Positions 24,377-27,383 of a stretch of 27,383 nt of DNA are shown piece after piece. Source of the stretch: an uncultured Actinomycetes bacterium. GTDB lineage: Bacteria > Actinomycetota > Thermoleophilia > Solirubrobacterales > Solirubrobacteraceae. The translations under genes were made by a program, and so were the position numbers. Below the pieces are notes generated by a model. It worked only from the letters and a program-made list of their open reading frames with translations, was not told the DNA's origin and made no database searches. The stretch covers positions 1 to 27,383 of the forward strand of contig CALAQT010000270.1 of assembly GCA_937888775.1 (NCBI GenBank), in the 5' to 3' direction. Every line of letters begins with the position of its first letter. The stretch's first letter is position 1.

Positions 24377-25090
24377 TTAGCCGCCCGTGCCGGTTGACGG
24401 CGCCGGCGTGGGGCTTGTGCCCGTGCTCGTCGTGAAGCAGCTTTTTGCCTTCTTGCCCGACGGCGTGCTCGAGCAGCTCAGCGCAGAGCCGTTCTTGCTC
24501 TCCACGTCCTTGAGCAGGATCGTCGATGGTGCGTGCGGGAAGCTGCTTTCGGGTCCGTAGCCGATCACGATGCTGTCGTTGTTCTGGAGCACGTGCGCCG
24601 CGGGGTTCGTCAGCGGGCGGCCGTTCAGGTAGAAGTGCAGGTGGTTGCCGCCGTAGCCCTTGAGCGCGCCCAGCTGTTCGGGGCCGAACTTCACGCCCCA
24701 GACCATGAAGAAGTCGCCGAGCGTGAAGTTGAAGGGGTGGGCTGCCTCCATGTGGATGATGCCCGTGTGGTCGTGGGTGTGGAGGGGCGACTCGAGGTGT
24801 TTGGCCGGCTCCAGGCCGATGTTCGCCGCGAGCGGCACGAGCAGCCCGTTGGCGTAGATGTGCAGCAGCGCGTGGATGTGGAACTTCTCGCTGCCGCCCG
24901 GAGGCAGCCCGATTTGGCGCAGCCGCTGCGCGAGGTGTGCGTATTCCGCGGGCCACGGCGGCTGGCTCACCTGCAGGCCGGGCCCTGAGATCGTCTGGCC
25001 GGGGGGCGGTGCGGGGTCGCTCGAGCCGCATCCGGCGGCGACGAGGCCGGCCAGCGCGGCCAGGCAGGGGATTGACCTTCGTGTCCACAT
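24377..25090 (-). CDS. His-rich lipoprotein
   Basis: A 237-residue lipoprotein: signal peptide with lipobox VAAGC (Cys21), a short Pro-rich linker, and a domain (about 65-195) packed with histidines. FHIHALLHIYANG (70-82), SPLHTHDHTGIIHMEAAHPF (101-120) and GGNHLHFYLNG (147-157) together hold eleven His. The pattern HIHA...HTHD.TGIIH.E...FTLGDFF.VWG occurs in uncharacterised actinobacterial lipoproteins; a metal-binding role is probable from composition only. SIVIGYGPES is a conserved later strand. The C-terminus is a Ser/Thr/Pro-rich tail with two Cys (SALSC, KSCF). The ATG start is at 25090. Lgt in this window could modify it. Confidence 0.82.
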   Translation of the reverse strand: MWTRRSIPCLAALAGLVAAGCGSSDPAPPPGQTISGPGLQVSQPPWPAEYAHLAQRLRQIGLPPGGSEKFHIHALLHIYANGLLVPLAANIGLEPAKHLESPLHTHDHTGIIHMEAAHPFNFTLGDFFMVWGVKFGPEQLGALKGYGGNHLHFYLNGRPLTNPAAHVLQNNDSIVIGYGPESSFPHAPSTILLKDVESKNGSALSCSSTPSGKKAKSCFTTSTGTSPTPAPSTGTGG

Positions 25091-25498
25091 GTGCGCGCCG
25101 CAGCATACTCACAGGCACACGAAACTACGCGGGGCCAACCGGCTGTGACCGGCTGGCCTTGGTCACGCTCTCGGCGAGTCCGCCAGTCGCCGAAGACCGT
25201 CCGGCTACCCGCCGCTGGGTTCGATGCCGAACTCGCGCCCGGCGGCTTCGCGCCCGGCCACGGCAACGTGCAGGGCAGGCTGGTAGGCGGTGACGGGGCG
25301 CTGTCGTCCCAGCAGGCCGAACTCGCGTTCGGCAGCTTTCACGGCCGGGCCCTCGCCGGTCGTAGGATCGCGCCTCGCAGCGCCTTGAACCGAGCCGCGT
25401 GTGAGAGTTGCTCGGCGGTGAGGGGAGCTCGGCGCCCTACAGAGGACCGACATTCCCGCGACGCCGCGCGAACGCCGCGAACCGACAACCCAGCCGTC
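25091..25498. other. stretch without a recognised gene
   Basis: About 400 bases between the His-rich lipoprotein and the end of the tyrosinase remnant. Frames here show no family resemblance. The only structure noted is the imperfect direct repeat listed at 25226-25338. It could be the eroded remains of a gene or the upstream region of the lipoprotein gene. Confidence 0.4.
25226..25338. repeat. imperfect 23-bp direct repeat pair
   Basis: GCCGAACTCGCG followed by CCCGGCGGCTT at 25226-25248 recurs as GCCGAACTCGCG plus TTCGGCAGCTT at 25316-25338: 20 of 23 bases identical, 90 bases apart. Meaning unknown; it may reflect an internal duplication in a former coding sequence. Confidence 0.4.
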
Positions 25499-25951
25499 TC
25501 AGCCGTAGCTGTAGCCGAGCGCGCCGATGCTGAGAACGTCGCTGACCTTGCCGCTGATGATCGGCCCGCTGGGCTGGAGTGCGTCCCCGGCATTTGGCGG
25601 GTCACTGGCCTGCGGGCTCGCCTCCCACTGGGCCCACAGGCGGTCGATGTTGGCGTGGTGGAGGAAGAACAGTGGGTCGTTGGGCGAGCGGGCGGTGTCC
25701 ATGTCCCCGCCTACCGCGTTATGGACGTGGTTGTGAAGGGACTCGAGGTTGCTCTGAAACGGCGTGAACGGCGTGAGCTTCAGCACCTCATCCACGAGGC
25801 CCTGCGTCGGCAGCTGCGTCGCGTCGAACGTCCCGCGTTTCACGCTCCAGCGCTGAAGTACCGCCGGATCTGTGAGCGGGGCCGGGATCTCGCGGGCATT
25901 GACCCAGTCGCTCGCCGGCCCAAACGGTGCGCTACCTCGCGTGACGCGCGC
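25499..25951 (-). pseudogene. tyrosinase, C-terminal (CuB) remnant
   Basis: The frame encodes about 150 residues of a bacterial tyrosinase, a binuclear type-3 copper monooxygenase that oxidises phenols. It starts in ARVTRGSAPFGPASDW, continues with PFQSNLESLHNHVHNAVGGDM and contains the CuB site SPNDPLFFLHHANIDRLW, in which HNHVH and HHAN supply the three ligand histidines. The N-terminal half with the CuA histidines is absent; just upstream on the same strand is an unrelated lipoprotein gene in another frame, and no plausible start codon with a ribosome-binding site precedes the homology. I therefore call it a truncated pseudogene. The first in-frame GTG (25843) would give a 114-residue fragment without CuA, unlikely to be an active oxidase. 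Confidence 0.8.
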
Positions 25952-25971
25952 TTAGGCCAGCTCGCAACCCG

Positions 25972-26454
25972 CTACTGGACGGTGAGCGTTCCTTCCATTC
26001 CTGCCGCGCGGTGTCCCGGAACCGAGCAGTAGAACTTGTAGGTGCCGGGCTTGAGGTTCAGCGAGAGAGTCTTCGTCGCGCCCTGGAAGGTCGGTGTCGC
26101 GCCGAGGACCGCGCCCGAGGCAGAGGCGACCGTCATGTTGTGTTCCAGGGAGGACATGTTGGTGAAGCCGATCGAGACATTGCCCGCCTTGGCCGTCAGC
26201 GAGGCCTTGCTGTACTTCAGCTGGCCTTCGGGGTTTGCTTCGAGGCTCAACCCCTGCGCTCCGCTTGTGGCCGATGCCGGCGAGCTCGCGGTCGTCGGGG
26301 TGCTCGCCGCCACGCTTGGCTGCGAGGCGGATGAGCTGCTGCTGGTCGAGGAGCTGCCGCAACCGGCCAGAGCGAGCATGCCAACGGCCAGGGTGAGCAT
26401 CGAGAGCTTGGGTATCGATCGCGCGTTCGCTTCGCTTGCTGCCTTGATGGTCAC
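25972..26454 (-). CDS. plastocyanin/azurin-like blue copper lipoprotein
   Basis: A 160-residue lipoprotein: a signal peptide with lipobox LAGC (Cys32), a Ser/Thr/Ala-rich linker (33-66) and a type-1 copper domain (67-160). All four ligands are visible: His105 in SLEHNMTV, Cys143 in FYCSVPGH, His148 in the same loop and Met153 in AAGMEGTL. The spacing Cys-x4-His-x4-Met is that of plastocyanin/pseudoazurin proteins, which shuttle electrons outside the membrane. The start is GTG 26454, set by GGAGGACCTGAC. The same GGAGGACCTG leader precedes the DoxX-like gene. It lies upstream of the tyrosinase remnant on the same strand. Confidence 0.93.
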   Translation of the reverse strand: MTIKAASEANARSIPKLSMLTLAVGMLALAGCGSSSTSSSSSASQPSVAASTPTTASSPASATSGAQGLSLEANPEGQLKYSKASLTAKAGNVSIGFTNMSSLEHNMTVASASGAVLGATPTFQGATKTLSLNLKPGTYKFYCSVPGHRAAGMEGTLTVQ

Positions 26455-26525
26455 GTCAGGTCCTCCATCCGTCGGGGGTCATCATCACGGTCAGGACGCC
26501 AGCCGGTGCGGATCCTTCCCGATCG

Positions 26526-27080
26526 CTACGCATGCCGGCTCGCGGCGGGCACCGCGGAGTCGAGGTCGGCCATGTCACCGGCATGTTCGGGCAGATGGCG
26601 CCAGCGCACGATCCCCTGATCGTCGAGTGCGAAGGTCCCCGCCGACTGCCAGCGGGTTCCGTGGGGATGGCGGTTGCGGACTCCGCGGCGCGCCAGCCGT
26701 CCCACAGCGAGGAGTGACCGACGCCCGAGGAAGTGCCCGAGGCTCGTGCGCCCGAGCCCCCAGTCGGCGTACGCCCGACGGGACGGATCGCTCGCGACGC
26801 GCACGCCGTCGGTGCCGCCGACGGCGCTGCACCATCGCGCGGTCGCGGGCTCGGGCGCGTGGCTGACGGCGATCCACTGGACCTCCGGGTGGAGCGCCGC
26901 GCCCTCGCGCAGCAGCCGCATCGTCTGCTCCGCGAAGGGGCAGCCGGTGTGACGCAGGAACGCCACGACCGCCGGGCGCCCATCCTCGAGCGCCAGCGGC
27001 AGGCCGGGCGCACGGTCTCCGGGCCGGGGCGGCAGCCTGACCTGCTGCGCGCGCGGAGGAAGGAACGTTCGCGGGTCCAC
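26526..27080 (-). CDS. AhpC/TSA-family peroxiredoxin-like protein
   Basis: A 184-residue thioredoxin-fold protein of the AhpC/TSA type. RPGDRAPGLPL (19-29) is the conserved entry strand and VVAFLRHTGCPFAEQTMRLL (38-57) holds the likely peroxidatic Cys47. GTFALDDQGIVRWRHLPEHAGD near the C-terminus is the family's last strands. A second Cys is in ARWCSAVGG. No signal peptide is seen. The start GTG at 27080 lies 10 bases after the preceding methyltransferase stop; a TTG at 27125 would overlap that gene. Probable role: reduction of peroxides or thiol exchange in the cytoplasm. Confidence 0.8.
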   Translation of the reverse strand: MDPRTFLPPRAQQVRLPPRPGDRAPGLPLALEDGRPAVVAFLRHTGCPFAEQTMRLLREGAALHPEVQWIAVSHAPEPATARWCSAVGGTDGVRVASDPSRRAYADWGLGRTSLGHFLGRRSLLAVGRLARRGVRNRHPHGTRWQSAGTFALDDQGIVRWRHLPEHAGDMADLDSAVPAASRHA

Positions 27081-27090
27081 GACGCGGCCT

Positions 27091-27383
27091 CTAACGCGGC
27101 CTGCGGGCGGAGACGAACTGCGCAAGACCGGCTACGCGCTGCTCGACATCGGTCAGGCCGCGATCGCGCAGCGCCTGCGTGAGCTCGTCGCGCGCGAAGA
27201 TCCGCACGCCGCTGAGGGTCCGCACGACCGCGTTGCTCGCCTTGGCAGGCAGTGGGCCGCGGTGGCAGCTCGACAGCAGCGCCACGCGACCGCCCGGGGC
27301 AAGAACGCGCGCGATCTCGTCGAGTGCCCGCATCGGCTCCTGGATCAGGTACAGCGCGGCGAAGCAGCAGATCGCATCGAAGC
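27091..27383 (-). CDS. class I SAM methyltransferase, C-terminal fragment (5' end outside window)
   Basis: The minus-strand frame is open to the window edge and encodes the C-terminal half of a Methyltransf_11-type enzyme: FDAICCFAALYLIQEPMRAL (motif II/III region), EIARVLAPGGRVALLSSC (post-III strand) and a helix plus strand ending TDVEQRVAGLAQFVSARRPR. The SAM-binding loop lies outside. It is followed after 10 bases by the peroxiredoxin-like gene, so they may be co-transcribed. Confidence 0.85.
   Translation of the reverse strand, partial: FDAICCFAALYLIQEPMRALDEIARVLAPGGRVALLSSCHRGPLPAKASNAVVRTLSGVRIFARDELTQALRDRGLTDVEQRVAGLAQFVSARRPR

Noticed and set aside
25091..26032. Long plus-strand frame opposite the tyrosinase remnant
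   Set aside because: No family resemblance, and the opposite strand shows unmistakable tyrosinase motifs.

Overview
The window is very GC-rich, with short intergenic gaps, frequent ATGA stop/start overlaps and some GTG starts. Protein features (CsoR-type regulator, short SHOCT-domain membrane proteins, WKGGLGIWGG-type Lgt, class III cyclase) point to a high-GC actinobacterium, possibly Thermoleophilia/Solirubrobacterales. That placement is inference from protein style; no rRNA or other marker gene is present.

Layout. (1) 1-2354, plus strand: the tail of an MMPL transporter, a SAM methyltransferase, and a tight rhodanese-OsmC-rhodanese sulfur/thiol cluster. (2) 2355-3031: no intact gene; a decayed type IV pilin-like C-terminus on the minus strand. 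(3) 3032-3649, plus strand: a SCO1/SenC lipoprotein. (4) 3724-6421, minus strand: DUF2892-like protein, a Met-rich small membrane protein, two SHOCT proteins, a methyltransferase and lgt. (5) 6535-8232, minus strand: a Gly/His-rich peptide, a membrane-anchored cupredoxin, a frameshifted ICMT-like methyltransferase and a His-tailed membrane protein. (6) 8359-12316, minus strand: CcdA-like protein, membrane thioredoxin-like protein, glutaredoxin-like protein, OmpR-type response regulator and histidine kinase. (7) 12507-21502, minus strand: a probable operon csoR-copA-cupredoxin-ftsH-ABC1/UbiB kinase-ABC ATPase-two ABC permeases. (8) 21627-22283, plus strand: a nucleotidyl cyclase fused to a YHS domain, divergent from csoR across a perfect CsoR-type palindrome. 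(9) 22311-27383: a second SHOCT/DUF2892 module, a DoxX-like protein, a Met-rich secreted protein, a His-rich lipoprotein, a tyrosinase remnant, a blue-copper lipoprotein, a peroxiredoxin-like protein and a partial methyltransferase.

How it fits together: this looks like a copper- and thiol-handling island for the cell envelope. Cytoplasmic Cu(I) would be sensed by CsoR and exported by CopA. Outside the membrane there are two paralogous cupredoxins, a plastocyanin-like lipoprotein, SCO1, and Met- and His-rich proteins. CcdA, thioredoxin-like, glutaredoxin-like and rhodanese proteins would handle thiols, and Lgt would lipidate the lipoproteins.

The most striking signal not explained by the genes is a composite promoter that occurs three times (6444-6499, 8271-8326, 12432-12487). 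Each copy has TTCAC units spaced 22 and 11 bp apart and a conserved CGATnnTGA at one fixed distance. Each lies just upstream of one of three minus-strand operons, one of which probably includes the two-component system. They look like the sites of a dedicated OmpR-family regulon.
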